Assembly: GCA_002104895.1 (NCBI GenBank)
Contig: MCFG01000668.1
Coordinates: 1 to 17,082 of the forward strand
Length of the DNA stretch: 17,082 nucleotides
Direction of reading: 5' to 3'
Origin: Anaeromyces robustus
Taxonomy: Eukaryota > Neocallimastigomycota > Neocallimastigomycetes > Neocallimastigales > Neocallimastigaceae
Each line of letters opens with the position of its first letter. The first letter of the stretch is position 1. A program made the translations under genes and the position numbers. A model generated the notes under the pieces. It did no database searches. It saw nothing but the letters and a program-made list of their open reading frames with translations, and was not told where the DNA came from. Positions 8,222-16,759 of the stretch are shown here, in pieces.

Positions 8222-9044
8222 AAAATAACAAATAAAAAATAAAAAAAAAACTAAAAAATAAATTAAAATTATAATATTATATATATATATATTATATAAT
8301 AAAAAATAATAATTTTAAATACTACTAATAATAATAATAAAAGGGTAATATTTATATGAAACGTAAATTATCATGGAAAATAAATGAATGAATAAATAAA
8401 TAATTAAAATTTAAAAAAAAATTAAATAATAAATGTAAAATATAAAAAAAAAGTAGAAAAAAATTTATTTTGAAAAAAAAAATAAAAATAGAAAATAAAA
8501 AATAAAAATAAAAATAATATATAAAACAAGCAAAAAACATTTTCATTATAAAAAATAATTATTTCAATACTTTAAAAATCATAAACAATCCTATTAATTT
8601 AACTTTTATATATATATGTAGATATGTATATATGTAGATATGTATATAATATATCTTTATTATTATTGTAACATAAAAAATAATTTAATAATTTAATCAT
8701 CAAAATATTAATAAATGATTAAATAATAATATATAAAAGAAAAAAGAAATTAATAATAATAAAAATTTTAAAATACTTTTTTATACATTTATTCATTATT
8801 GATATTTTATTATTATTTGTTTAAATAAATTTATTTATTTATTATTAATTTTATCTTTAGTTTATGCTTTTATAGATATATTTAATTAATTAAAATAGGT
8901 AGTTATATTTTATATTATATAATTAATATAATTATTATATTTTTAAAATTATCAAAAATTTTATATATAATATTTTTTTTACTCCCTAACGGTAATTATT
9001 AATATGTTTAATTAAATTATTTATATTATTCTATATTATAATAA
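8222..9044. other. A/T intergenic region, no gene
   Basis: Only low-complexity open frames on both strands (a Phe/Tyr/Leu-rich one at 8352-8546 on the minus strand). It includes a 16-bp tandem duplication at 8614-8645. Confidence 0.65.
8614..8645. repeat. 16-bp tandem duplication
   Basis: ATATGTAGATATGTAT occurs twice in direct succession (8614-8629 and 8630-8645). Minor slippage repeat. Confidence 0.9.
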
Positions 9045-10330
9045 TGAATTTATTAATGAATTATGGATTTTTATATAAATATTAAAATTAAAATATTTAT
9101 TTCATAACAATTGATGCAGGAAAACATGTATATTCATAAACAATAAATATAATTAACTTATATACTAAATAATTATTACTATGAATCAATAAAATTAAAA
9201 ATAAAATAATCTCTTTGTTTAACTCTTCTTTTATTTTATTATTCTTATTTTTAAATACAAATTATTGATCGTTTTATAAAAGAAAGAAAAATTATCCTCC
9301 TTTTATAATACATGAAATTTTATTATTATAGTCTTTCGACTATTATTATTATTATTATTTATTTAATTAATCTAATTATTATTAATTATTTTATAATATA
9401 ATTCTCTATTCTAAACATTATTTTCTAAGATTTATTTTAATATTAATTATTATTGTTATTATTATTTATTAATATTTTCTATTCTAATTATTAAATATTT
9501 TATTAAATCTATTTAGTGTTTTAAATAAAAATTAAAAATAAATATTATACTTTTATACAGAAATACATTTAACTCTGTATTATACATTTTATAAATAATT
9601 CATTTATTTTATAATTAATTTTTATTATTTTATTTATTTTATTTTATTTTAATAATATACAGAATATTTATTTTCTGTATTTGTCCAGGGTCTTTTAAGT
9701 TGGAGGGAAAGGATAAGGGAAAAAGGGAAAAGAGTGGATAGTATTATTTAATTATAATTATTTATATATTTATTATTATAAATATTTATTATTATAATTA
9801 TATTGAAGTATTAAATTTATTAAAGGTTAGAATTAGAAATATTAATAATTATTGTTATAAGAATATAAATAAAATGTATTAATAAAGTGTTATAAAATAT
9901 TTGATATTGATAAAAATATTATTTAAAATATTATTTATTATATATAAAGTTTATTATAAAATATTAATAAGATTTATTTAAAATATTAATAAAGATATAG
10001 AATTTATTATAAGATATTAATAGGATTTATTTAATATAAAATATTAATAATATTTATTTATTATAAGAATATTGATAAAATTTATTATAAGAATATTAAT
10101 TATAAAGTATTGATAAAATTTATTTGATATTAATAAAATATTTAAATTTATTTTAAGATATTAATAAAATATTGAATATAAAAATAATTTTTAATATAGA
10201 TAAAATATTATGTTTTAAGATATTAATAATATTATAAAGAAGTTTTATTAAATGTTAGTTTATATGGAATAAAAGGATTAAAATATAGGTTAGAATAATG
10301 TGTATTTAAGGGAATATTGTATCATTGTTT
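9045..10330 (+). repeat. left arm of large inverted repeat 1
   Basis: This stretch is the diverged reverse complement of about 11815-13020. Anchors that pair are 9113-9146 with 12920-12950 (GATGCAGGA...TATTCATAAACAATA), 9245-9297 with 12765-12820 (GATCGTTTTATAAAAGAAAG), 9549-9586 with 12476-12515 (ACAGAAATACATTTAA), 9690-9740 with 12327-12377 (AAGTTGGAGGGAAAG) and 10225-10320 with 11838-11935 (ATTATAAAGAAGTTTTATT, GGAATATTGTA). Small indels break the match. The arm has no coding capacity. Its inner end stops about 10 bases before tRNA-Trp copy 1. Boundaries are by eye, good to perhaps 50 bases. Confidence 0.85.
9688..9737 (+). repeat. G-rich patch with four GGG runs inside arm 1
   Basis: GGG runs at 9688-9690, 9704-9706, 9717-9719 and 9725-9727 in otherwise A/T-rich DNA. 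The reverse-complement patch in the right arm keeps four C runs (12337-12340, 12346-12348, 12358-12360, 12375-12377). It is a loose G-quadruplex candidate with long loops. Confidence 0.5.
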
Positions 10331-10339
10331 TTCAAGCAA

Positions 10340-10411
10340 GGAGGGTTGGCGCAACGGTAGCGCGTCCGCCTCCAGAGCGGAAGGTTGGGCGTTCGAATCG
10401 CTCACTCTCCA
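10340..10411 (+). tRNA. tRNA-Trp (anticodon CCA), copy 1
   Basis: A full cloverleaf of 72 bases folds by hand. The acceptor GGAGGGT pairs with ACTCTCC (one G-U) and the discriminator is A (10411). The D arm is GCGC-AACGGTA-GCGC. The anticodon stem TCCGC/GCGGA has loop CTCCAGA and anticodon CCA at 10372-10374. The T arm GGGCG/CGCTC has loop TTCGAAT. There is no intron and no encoded CCA tail, as expected for a nuclear gene. The internal A box (TGGCGCAACGG) and B box (GTTCGAATC) for RNA polymerase III are present. It is identical over its whole length to copy 2 at 15538-15609, and the flanks are also related, so they are duplicates. It faces tRNA-Cys copy 1 in the spacer of inverted repeat 1. 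Confidence 0.97.
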
Positions 10412-10423
10412 TAAATCCTTGTC

Positions 10424-10429
10424 TTTTTT
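10424..10429 (+). terminator. RNA polymerase III terminator of tRNA-Trp copy 1
   Basis: A T6 run 12 bases past the mature 3' end. Confidence 0.75.
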
Positions 10430-10440
10430 ATTATTTAATC

Positions 10441-10472
<32 letters not shown>

Positions 10473-10693
10473 CTTTGTAAAATTTTAATGGTCATTATTA
10501 TTAAATTATATATGTATAATATATAATTATTGTATTTATTTATTTATTTATTTATTTTTTCATTATTTTTAATTGAACATTAAAAATTGTTATATATATT
10601 TTATTCAAATTTTTTTTTTTTTTTTTTAAAAATTTTTTTTTTTTTATTTTACTTTATTTTACAATTTTTTAAATTATTTATTAGTCAACTTTT

Positions 10694-10701
10694 AAAAAAA
10701 A
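10694..10701 (-). terminator. RNA polymerase III terminator of tRNA-Cys copy 1
   Basis: A8 on the plus strand (T8 on the transcribed sense strand), 11 bases past the mature 3' end. Confidence 0.75.
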
Positions 10702-10712
10702 TAATAAATTAG

Positions 10713-10784
10713 AGGGGCGTTCCGGATTTGAACCGAAGACCTATTGATCTGCAGTCAATTGCTCTACCGCTGAGCTAACACCCC
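10713..10784 (-). tRNA. tRNA-Cys (anticodon GCA), copy 1
   Basis: A full 72-base cloverleaf on the minus strand. The acceptor GGGGTGT pairs with ACGCCCC (one U-G at 5-68). The discriminator is U, the hallmark of tRNA-Cys. The D arm is GCTC-AGCGGTA-GAGC. The anticodon stem ATTGA/TCAAT has loop CTGCAGA, with anticodon GCA at plus-strand 10752-10750. The T arm TTCGG/CCGGA has loop TTCAAAT. A box (TTAGCTCAGCGG) and B box (GGTTCAAATCC) are standard. There is no intron. It converges with tRNA-Trp copy 1, 301 bases away. Confidence 0.97.
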
Positions 10785-10799
10785 ATTGTCGAGTTCGCT

Positions 10800-11814
10800 T
10801 GTTAAGAAATGAACTTAAAATGTGATTCTAGTTAAAATCATAGTGTTTTACTAATCACATAATTATTTCTTATTATTATTGTCTTTACAATATTTTATTA
10901 AAATATTATTCTTATGGTTCAGTTATTATTCTTATTTTATTTTTTTATTATATTATATTTTTATTAAACTTATATATTCTTATTATAATATCAATATTAT
11001 TTTATATTATTCTTTTATATAATTAAAATATATTATTTTATATTATTATTTTATATAATTAAAATGTATTATTTTATATTATTATTTTATAACTTAAAAT
11101 ATGTTATTTTATATTTTTATTCTGTATAATTATCAATATTTTATACACTATATTTTTATTCTTATATTTTTATTAATATTTTATTATATATTTTTATTAC
11201 ATTAATGTATATTTACAAATACAAAAATTAATTTATAACTGAACTTATATTTTATTTTTATATACTGAATTAACCACTTAAGCCAGCAAATTAATTTTTC
11301 TATTAATATATGATTTAACCACAATTAAATTTAAAATTTATTTCTAAAAGATTCTAATTATAAACTAAACCATGTAAAAAAATTAGAAATTTACATATAA
11401 TTAAAATATACTTTATTAAATTTAATAATATAATAATATTATTTATACAAATAATAATTAAAATGTATTATTAATTCAATTTCTAATTAAAATATTAAAT
11501 AAATAAACCACTATTTTGTTACGCCATCTTATTTATGCTTCTTCCAAAAAGTATAAATAAGAGGACAAATAATCAATAATTGAAACGATATCAATATATC
11601 AATATAATTAATATAATTTTTATAATTAGTATAAGTAAATAAATTATTTATAAATAAATTTATTAGTAATAGTAAAAACTTAGTATAGTTTAATAAAAAT
11701 TTACGAGTGATTCATATTATTAATAAAAGTTATAAATAAACCCTTAATCCTTTGTAGTATACTTCTTATAATTAAAGTGTTAATAGTGTGAATTATTTCC
11801 TTCAATATAAAATT
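10800..11814. other. A/T spacer right of tRNA-Cys copy 1, no gene
   Basis: No ORF or RNA gene recognised. It completes the roughly 1.5-kb spacer of inverted repeat 1. It contains one perfect 10-bp inverted repeat (11527-11536 with 11553-11562). Confidence 0.65.
11527..11562. repeat. 10-bp perfect inverted repeat
   Basis: TCTTATTTAT is matched by ATAAATAAGA with a 16-base loop. The right arm contains a TATAAATA string. Confidence 0.7.
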
Positions 11815-13020
11815 TTTATGGACCGTAACACGCTTGCTACAATATTCCATTAAATACTCATTATTTCCAAATCCATATTTTTAAACCTTTTATCCCTTAT
11901 AAATTAATATTAAATAAAACTTCTTTATAATATTTATTTATTAAAATTTATATTCATAAGATATTGATAATATAAAAATAATTTTTAGTAAAGAAATTAT
12001 TAATAAAATTATTAATATATAATAAATTTATAAAAATTTTATTTTTATTATTCCTAAATAAAATTTATTAATATTCTTATAATAAATATTCTTATAATAA
12101 ATAATCCTTATTAAAATTTTATAATAATTATTTTATCAATATCCAATATTTTATAATAATTATTTTATTAATATCTAATATTTTATAATATTTTACTAAT
12201 ATATCTTATTAATATTCTTATAACAATAATTATTATTATTTCCTAAATAAATAAAATATTCTAATATAATTATAAATCCTTATAATAATAAATATATAAA
12301 TAGTTATATTTAAAATAATAACTTTATCCATTCTTTCCCCTTTTTCCCTTTTTCTTTCCCTCCAACTTAAAAAACCCAAAATACAGAAATAAAAATATTT
12401 TATATATTATTTAAACAAAATAAAATAATTAAAATAATGAAAATTAATTATAAAATAAATGAAACAATTATAAGTGTATAATACAGATGTTAAATGTATT
12501 TCTGTATAAAAGAATAATATTTATTTTTAATTTTTATTTAAAACACTAAATAGATTAAGAAAAAATATTTAATAATTAGAATAGAAAATAGTAATAAATA
12601 ATAATAACAATAATCATTAATATTAAAATAAATTTAAAAATATAATATTTAGAATAGTGAATGAGAATTATAATTATAAAATAAATAAAAATAATTAAAT
12701 TAGCTAAATGAATAATAATAATTAAAAATAGTTTAAAGATTATAATAATAATACCATATAATAAGGATAATTTTTTTTCTTTCTTTTATAAAACGATCAA
12801 TAATTTTGTATTTAAAAATATGAATAATAAATAAAGAGAGATTAAAACAAAAGATTATTTTATTTTTAATTTTTATTGAATCCGTGTAATAATTATTTGG
12901 TATTAAATTATATTATAAGTTATTGTTTATGAATATACTGTTCCTGCATCACGCCGATTACGATCGATATACCCTTAAATGTCCATTATTTCTTAATCCA
13001 TAATTTAATGTCGCGAATAT
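11815..13020 (-). repeat. right arm of large inverted repeat 1
   Basis: Diverged reverse complement of 9045-10330; the paired anchors are listed under that arm. The outermost match is the weakest (ATTATGGATT near 9059 against AATCCATAATT near 12998). No transposase, terminal motif or target-site duplication could be identified at either outer end. Boundaries are by eye. Confidence 0.85.
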
Positions 13021-13142
13021 TAGTGAATTTAGAATTGAAACTCACCAATAGATGAATCAAAACTAAATTAAATTTCGTCATTGACAAAATCACTCAAAAT
13101 TCAATTTTTAACAAAATAAAGAAATATTAGGGAATATCTAAA
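13021..13142. other. mixed-composition stretch, no supported gene
   Basis: Less A/T-extreme. The minus strand contains a fragmentary frame (ILSDFVNDEI, stop, FSFDSSIGEFQF). It may be a relic adjoining the next entry. Confidence 0.25.
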
Positions 13143-13155
13143 TTATAAATATAAA

Positions 13156-13359
13156 GTGTTTGGATCATTAATATATATATATATTAATTTAATTCTTAAT
13201 AAGTTAATAAATCTTAATAAGTTAATAAAAATCTTTCTTTGCTTTGCTCTGATTGATTTTATGCTCATTGAGAAACACTGCTCAAGAGCTATAACAAATC
13301 TTAAATTCACCTCATTTGGACCACTTGTTCGCAAGATATTCGACTTCAAACCACTTTAA
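13156..13359. other. coding-like patch, strand undecided
   Basis: The 150 bases 13210-13359 have much higher G+C than their surroundings. They are open on the plus strand (LIDFMLIEKHCSRAITNLKF...VRKIFDFKPL, stop) and on the minus strand (MKSNILRTSGPNEVNLRFVI and ALEQCFSMSIKSIRAKQRKI). The part near the ATG in both frames is A/T filler. No family is recognised in either direction. It may be a remnant of a gene or of a mobile element just outside arm 1; I do not claim expression. Confidence 0.25.
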
Positions 13360-14744
13360 AATATATAATATATAATTTAATTATTTAGAAGGGCACTATA
13401 TATAAAATTAGAAATTATATAGTTAAAATCTATATATCAATTATTATTTTATTAACCATAATAATACAAAATTTGTAGAATTAAGTATAGTATTAATAAT
13501 AATTCTAAATATTATTTAAAATAATTATATTAGTTATATTAGTTTTATACATTTATACATATATTAAGATTAAATTATATTAATTAAATAGTATCAATAA
13601 TTAGTAGTTTTAGAAATAGTATTAATAGGAATTAAATTAATTATTATAAACTTCGTAATATTATTAACTATCTTAGCAAATAACATAATAATCTAATTAC
13701 TTATATTAATTTTAATAAATCTTTCTTAATTTCATTATTAATAAGAAATTTCTATTAAATCTTAATTTTTATAAAGTATTTAATTATTGCTTTAAATTCT
13801 TGAGGGATATTTAATAGTTATATATTTTCATAAATTAGTTATTATTATTATTAATTAATATCATAACTTGATAAATTAATAAGCCTAACCAACAAAAATA
13901 AACAATAATTTTATTGATAATTAGTAAATATGTATATATTATAATAATAATATAAAATAATATATATATGTAATATATTTAATTATCTTATTACTACAAA
14001 TAAATTCATGATAATTGATATGGAACAAAAGTATAAATATAATAAAAAATTTTTCTTTAAAAAAAAGGAAATATTTTTTATAGATGGAATTTTAAAGAAA
14101 AACTAATAATTTAGTGAGTGAAATATAGTTAGTTAATAATTAAGGAAAACATTAGTTTAGATATATTAATGAGATAAATATATTAAATATTAGAAATATA
14201 TTTAAGACAGAATGTTAAATCTTAGAAATTATTTCATTAATAGTATTATTTAAATTAATATATTTATTAGTTATAAAAGTTGAAATCATTAATTAATTAA
14301 AAAAAAGATAAATTTTAAGAGATTATAAAATTAATAAATAATTAAATAAATAAACATTACGACAAATTTTAACAACTATTTAATAATCCTTGGTTATTTA
14401 GTAATAAAGTATGTAATTTTAATTGTAAGTCCTTATTCTAAAATATATTATTTTATAAATAAAAAATTTAGTTTCCCTTAATAATAATTAAAATGATATT
14501 TTAAATTTATAAAAAGAAGACATATCATATTGATAAATAATGAAATTATTAAATCATAATTTCTTGTAAATTAAATATTAAAAATTTACCATTGTTATTA
14601 TTTATTTATTAATTTATAATAAAAAATATTTATCATAATTAAAAATAACATTATAAAATAGTATTAATAATAACAAAATAAGTAAAATTAATCTATTTAT
14701 TATAATTTTTTATTCTTTTTTGTTTGTTAATTTTTTTTTTTTTG
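13360..14744. other. A/T intergenic region, no gene
   Basis: Nothing recognisable on either strand apart from A/T-rich sequence and short T or A runs. Confidence 0.65.
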
Positions 14745-15035
14745 CAAAAAATCCAAATGGATTAATATTTTTAATTTGAATATTAATTTGAATAAATATT
14801 AATAGTTAAATGATATTTATATAGTAATTATAAAACTTAATAATTAACTAATAATTAAATATTTTTATAAAATTTTATTTAGGAATATTAATAAAATTTT
14901 AATTATATAAATTTATTATAAGATATTATAAAATATTGATAATATATGAATAATTATTAGTAAATATATTAATAAAAATTAATTATATTATAAAGAAGTT
15001 TCATTTAATATTAATTTATAAAGAATAAAAAGTTT
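14745..15035 (+). repeat. left arm of inverted repeat 2
   Basis: Reverse complement, with divergence, of about 16265-16480. Shared strings include TTTTTAATTTGAATT, AGTTAAATGATATTTATATA, GTAATT and TATTTAGGAATATT. Its right part (14930-15035: ATTATAAAGAAGTTTCATTTAATATTAATTTATAA...GAATAAAAAGTTT, in pieces) also resembles the inner ends of both arms of inverted repeat 1 (10230-10280 and the complement of 11880-11935), so the two units are related. Confidence 0.75.
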
Positions 15036-15039
15036 AATG

Positions 15040-15528
15040 TCAAAGATAGGAGATTTGATCTAATTAGTCAAGTCGAGATGTAGTTTTTATATTAGATGAA
15101 AAATAATATAATTTATAATTAAATAAATGTGTTTAACACTAAAAACTATCAATATTATAATAATTCTGTTCTTTAAAAATAATTTTATTAAATTAAGTTT
15201 TAATAATTATTTTTAAAAATAATCTAATATAAATAATAAGAAAAAAAAAAAAAAAAAAAAAAATCTTACAAAGAATCTAAAAACTAATTTCAAAATTATC
15301 TTTTTATAATTTAGTCTCATAACCCTTAATAATATTTTAACTAAAAATTACTTCAAAAATTAAATAACGAAAGTTAGTAAAAATTAATATTTTGATATTT
15401 CATTTAATTGAAATTTTATTATTATATATAAATATATTTTTAAATATTATAATCCACTTATTTTCTTGACATTTTTCCAGCATTGTTATTTTATATTTAT
15501 ATTTCAGGTCTAAATGTAAATTGAAATC
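15040..15528. other. A/T sequence between arm 2 and tRNA-Trp copy 2
   Basis: No gene. It contains an A run of about 23 (15241-15263). In unit 1 the arm lies about 10 bases from the tRNA; here it is about 500 bases away, so this stretch looks inserted or has lost its similarity. Confidence 0.55.
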
Positions 15529-15537
15529 ATCAAGCAA

Positions 15538-15609
15538 GGAGGGTTGGCGCAACGGTAGCGCGTCCGCCTCCAGAGCGGAAGGTTGGGCGTTCGAATCGCT
15601 CACTCTCCA
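15538..15609 (+). tRNA. tRNA-Trp (anticodon CCA), copy 2
   Basis: Base-for-base identical to copy 1 (10340-10411), with the same fold, A73 discriminator, and A and B boxes. The anticodon CCA is at 15570-15572. It faces tRNA-Cys copies 2 and 3 on the other strand. Confidence 0.97.
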
Positions 15610-15621
15610 TACAAATCCTTG

Positions 15622-15627
15622 TTTTTT
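15622..15627 (+). terminator. RNA polymerase III terminator of tRNA-Trp copy 2
   Basis: A T6 run 12 bases past the mature 3' end, at the same spacing as in copy 1. Confidence 0.75.
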
Positions 15628-15779
15628 ATATCCTTTAATCAATTTTCCTTTTTTCTTTTTTTTTTCTCTTTTTTTTTCTTTCTATATCTCTTTGAAAATT
15701 TTAATGGTTATTATTATTAAATTATATATATATATAATATATAATTATTGTATTTATTTATGTTTATATATTTTGTTTT

Positions 15780-16140
15780 ATGGTTTTTGAAAAAAAAAAT
15801 AAAATAAAATGTACTTCGAAGTAAAATTTTTCATAAAATAATTTAATTATTATTATTAATTTTATAATTCTTTGATAATCTAAGTATTATATTCTAAAAC
15901 TTAAATATTAATATTCTTTATACAACTGAATTAATTTTATTTATTTTACTATTATAAATATTTCATAATCATAAATGAACATATAATAATAAAATAAATA
16001 ATAAAAAAATAAAAATAATAAAAATAATAAAAATAATTAATAAATAATAAAAATAGAAATAATTAATAAGTAATTTAAAAAATTGTAAAAAAGAAAAAAT
16101 ATTTATGTATTATAATTATTCATTTTTATTTATTAAGTCT
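15780..16140. other. A/T spacer between tRNA-Trp copy 2 and tRNA-Cys copy 2
   Basis: No gene. AAT/AAAAT repeats run from 15985 to 16060. Confidence 0.65.
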
Positions 16141-16141
16141 T

Positions 16142-16148
16142 AAAAAAA
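16142..16148 (-). terminator. RNA polymerase III terminator of tRNA-Cys copy 2
   Basis: A7 on the plus strand, 12 bases past the mature 3' end. A nearer A4 lies at 16151-16154. Confidence 0.65.
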
Positions 16149-16160
16149 TTAAAATATCAA

Positions 16161-16232
16161 AGGGGAGTTCCGGATTTGAACCGAAGACCTATTGATCTGC
16201 AGTCAATTGCTCTACCGCTGAGCTAACACCCC
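16161..16232 (-). tRNA. tRNA-Cys (anticodon GCA), copy 2, with acceptor-stem mismatch
   Basis: The same 72-base tRNA as copies 1 and 3 except for one base: plus-strand A at 16166 instead of C. In the RNA this is U at position 68 instead of G, which turns the U5-G68 wobble into a U5-U68 mismatch. All other stems, the GCA anticodon, the U73 discriminator and both promoter boxes are intact. It may be functional, or an early stage of decay of a redundant duplicate. It shares the 5' flank ATTACTGGATCT with copy 3. Confidence 0.93.
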
Positions 16233-16264
16233 ATTACTGGATCTAATGGTACGATGTACCCTCA

Positions 16265-16480
16265 AATTCGAATTATGCCCTAAATCATAATTTCAAACTT
16301 TTTATTCTTAATAAAATATTGTAAGATTATTAAGATTTAATAAATATTATAAATATTCCTAAATAGAATTTTATAAAATTATTTAGATATTAATTAATTA
16401 TAAAATTTTACAATTACTATATAAATATCATTTAACTAATAACATTTAATTCAAATTAAAAATGTTACTCCACATGGAAT
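16265..16480 (-). repeat. right arm of inverted repeat 2
   Basis: Diverged reverse complement of 14745-15035; see that entry for shared strings. It starts about 30 bases beyond the 5' end of tRNA-Cys copy 2. It separates tRNA-Cys copies 2 and 3, so copy 3 lies outside the inverted repeat. Confidence 0.75.
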
Positions 16481-16564
16481 CTTTACAAAAAAATAAATAA
16501 ACAAAAAGAATAAAGAACAATAATAATAATAAGAAGAAAAAGAAGAAGAATAGGAAATTATATA

Positions 16565-16600
16565 TATATATTTATTTATTTGTTTGTTTGTTTGTTTAAT
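16565..16600. repeat. ATTT/GTTT microsatellite
   Basis: Short TA, ATTT and GTTT repeats in succession, between tRNA-Cys copies 2 and 3. Confidence 0.8.
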
Positions 16601-16646
16601 TATTTATTTTATAGTTTTTTAAATTATTAATTCATCCACTTTTAAG

Positions 16647-16653
16647 AAAAAAA
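16647..16653 (-). terminator. RNA polymerase III terminator of tRNA-Cys copy 3
   Basis: A7 on the plus strand, 11 bases past the mature 3' end. The flank around it (TTTTTTAAATTATT...CACTTTTAA) resembles that of copy 1 more than that of copy 2. Confidence 0.7.
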
Positions 16654-16664
16654 TAAAAGTTTAG

Positions 16665-16736
16665 AGGGGCGTTCCGGATTTGAACCGAAGACCTATTGAT
16701 CTGCAGTCAATTGCTCTACCGCTGAGCTAACACCCC
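16665..16736 (-). tRNA. tRNA-Cys (anticodon GCA), copy 3
   Basis: Identical to copy 1 over 72 bases, including the U5-G68 wobble and U73. Its 3' flank resembles copy 1 and its 5' flank (CATTACTGGATCT, then TGGTAC) resembles copy 2. That mixture points to tandem duplication followed by exchange between copies. It lies 432 bases from copy 2, on the same strand. Confidence 0.97.
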
Positions 16737-16759
16737 ATTACTGGATCTATGTGGTACAG

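Larger units (their letters stand above)
10331..10560 (+). repeat. tRNA-Trp duplication unit, copy 1
   Basis: The tRNA-Trp gene with its short 5' flank (TCAAGCAAG) and about 150 bases of 3' flank is repeated at 15529-15768. The conserved 3' flank includes AAATCCTTG, AAAATTTTAATGGT, ATTATTATTAAATTATATAT and ATATAATTATTGTATTTATT. The variable middle is a TA repeat here and a pyrimidine tract in copy 2. Confidence 0.85.
15529..15768 (+). repeat. tRNA-Trp duplication unit, copy 2
   Basis: Second copy of the unit at 10331-10560: the same TCAAGCAAG 5' flank, identical tRNA, and a related 3' flank (AAATCCTTG, AAAATTTTAATGGT, AATATATAATTATTGTATTT). A CT-rich pyrimidine tract (about 15640-15690) replaces the TA repeat. 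Confidence 0.85.

Noticed and set aside
8352-8546. 64-codon minus-strand open frame
   Set aside because: Phe/Tyr/Leu low complexity in A/T background, with no conserved features.
10300-10526. Plus-strand open frames across tRNA-Trp copy 1
   Set aside because: They exist because the tRNA gene itself is free of stops in those frames; the same sequence folds as a full tRNA.
15400-15790. Open frames on both strands across tRNA-Trp copy 2
   Set aside because: Same reason: translated tRNA sequence with A/T flanks.
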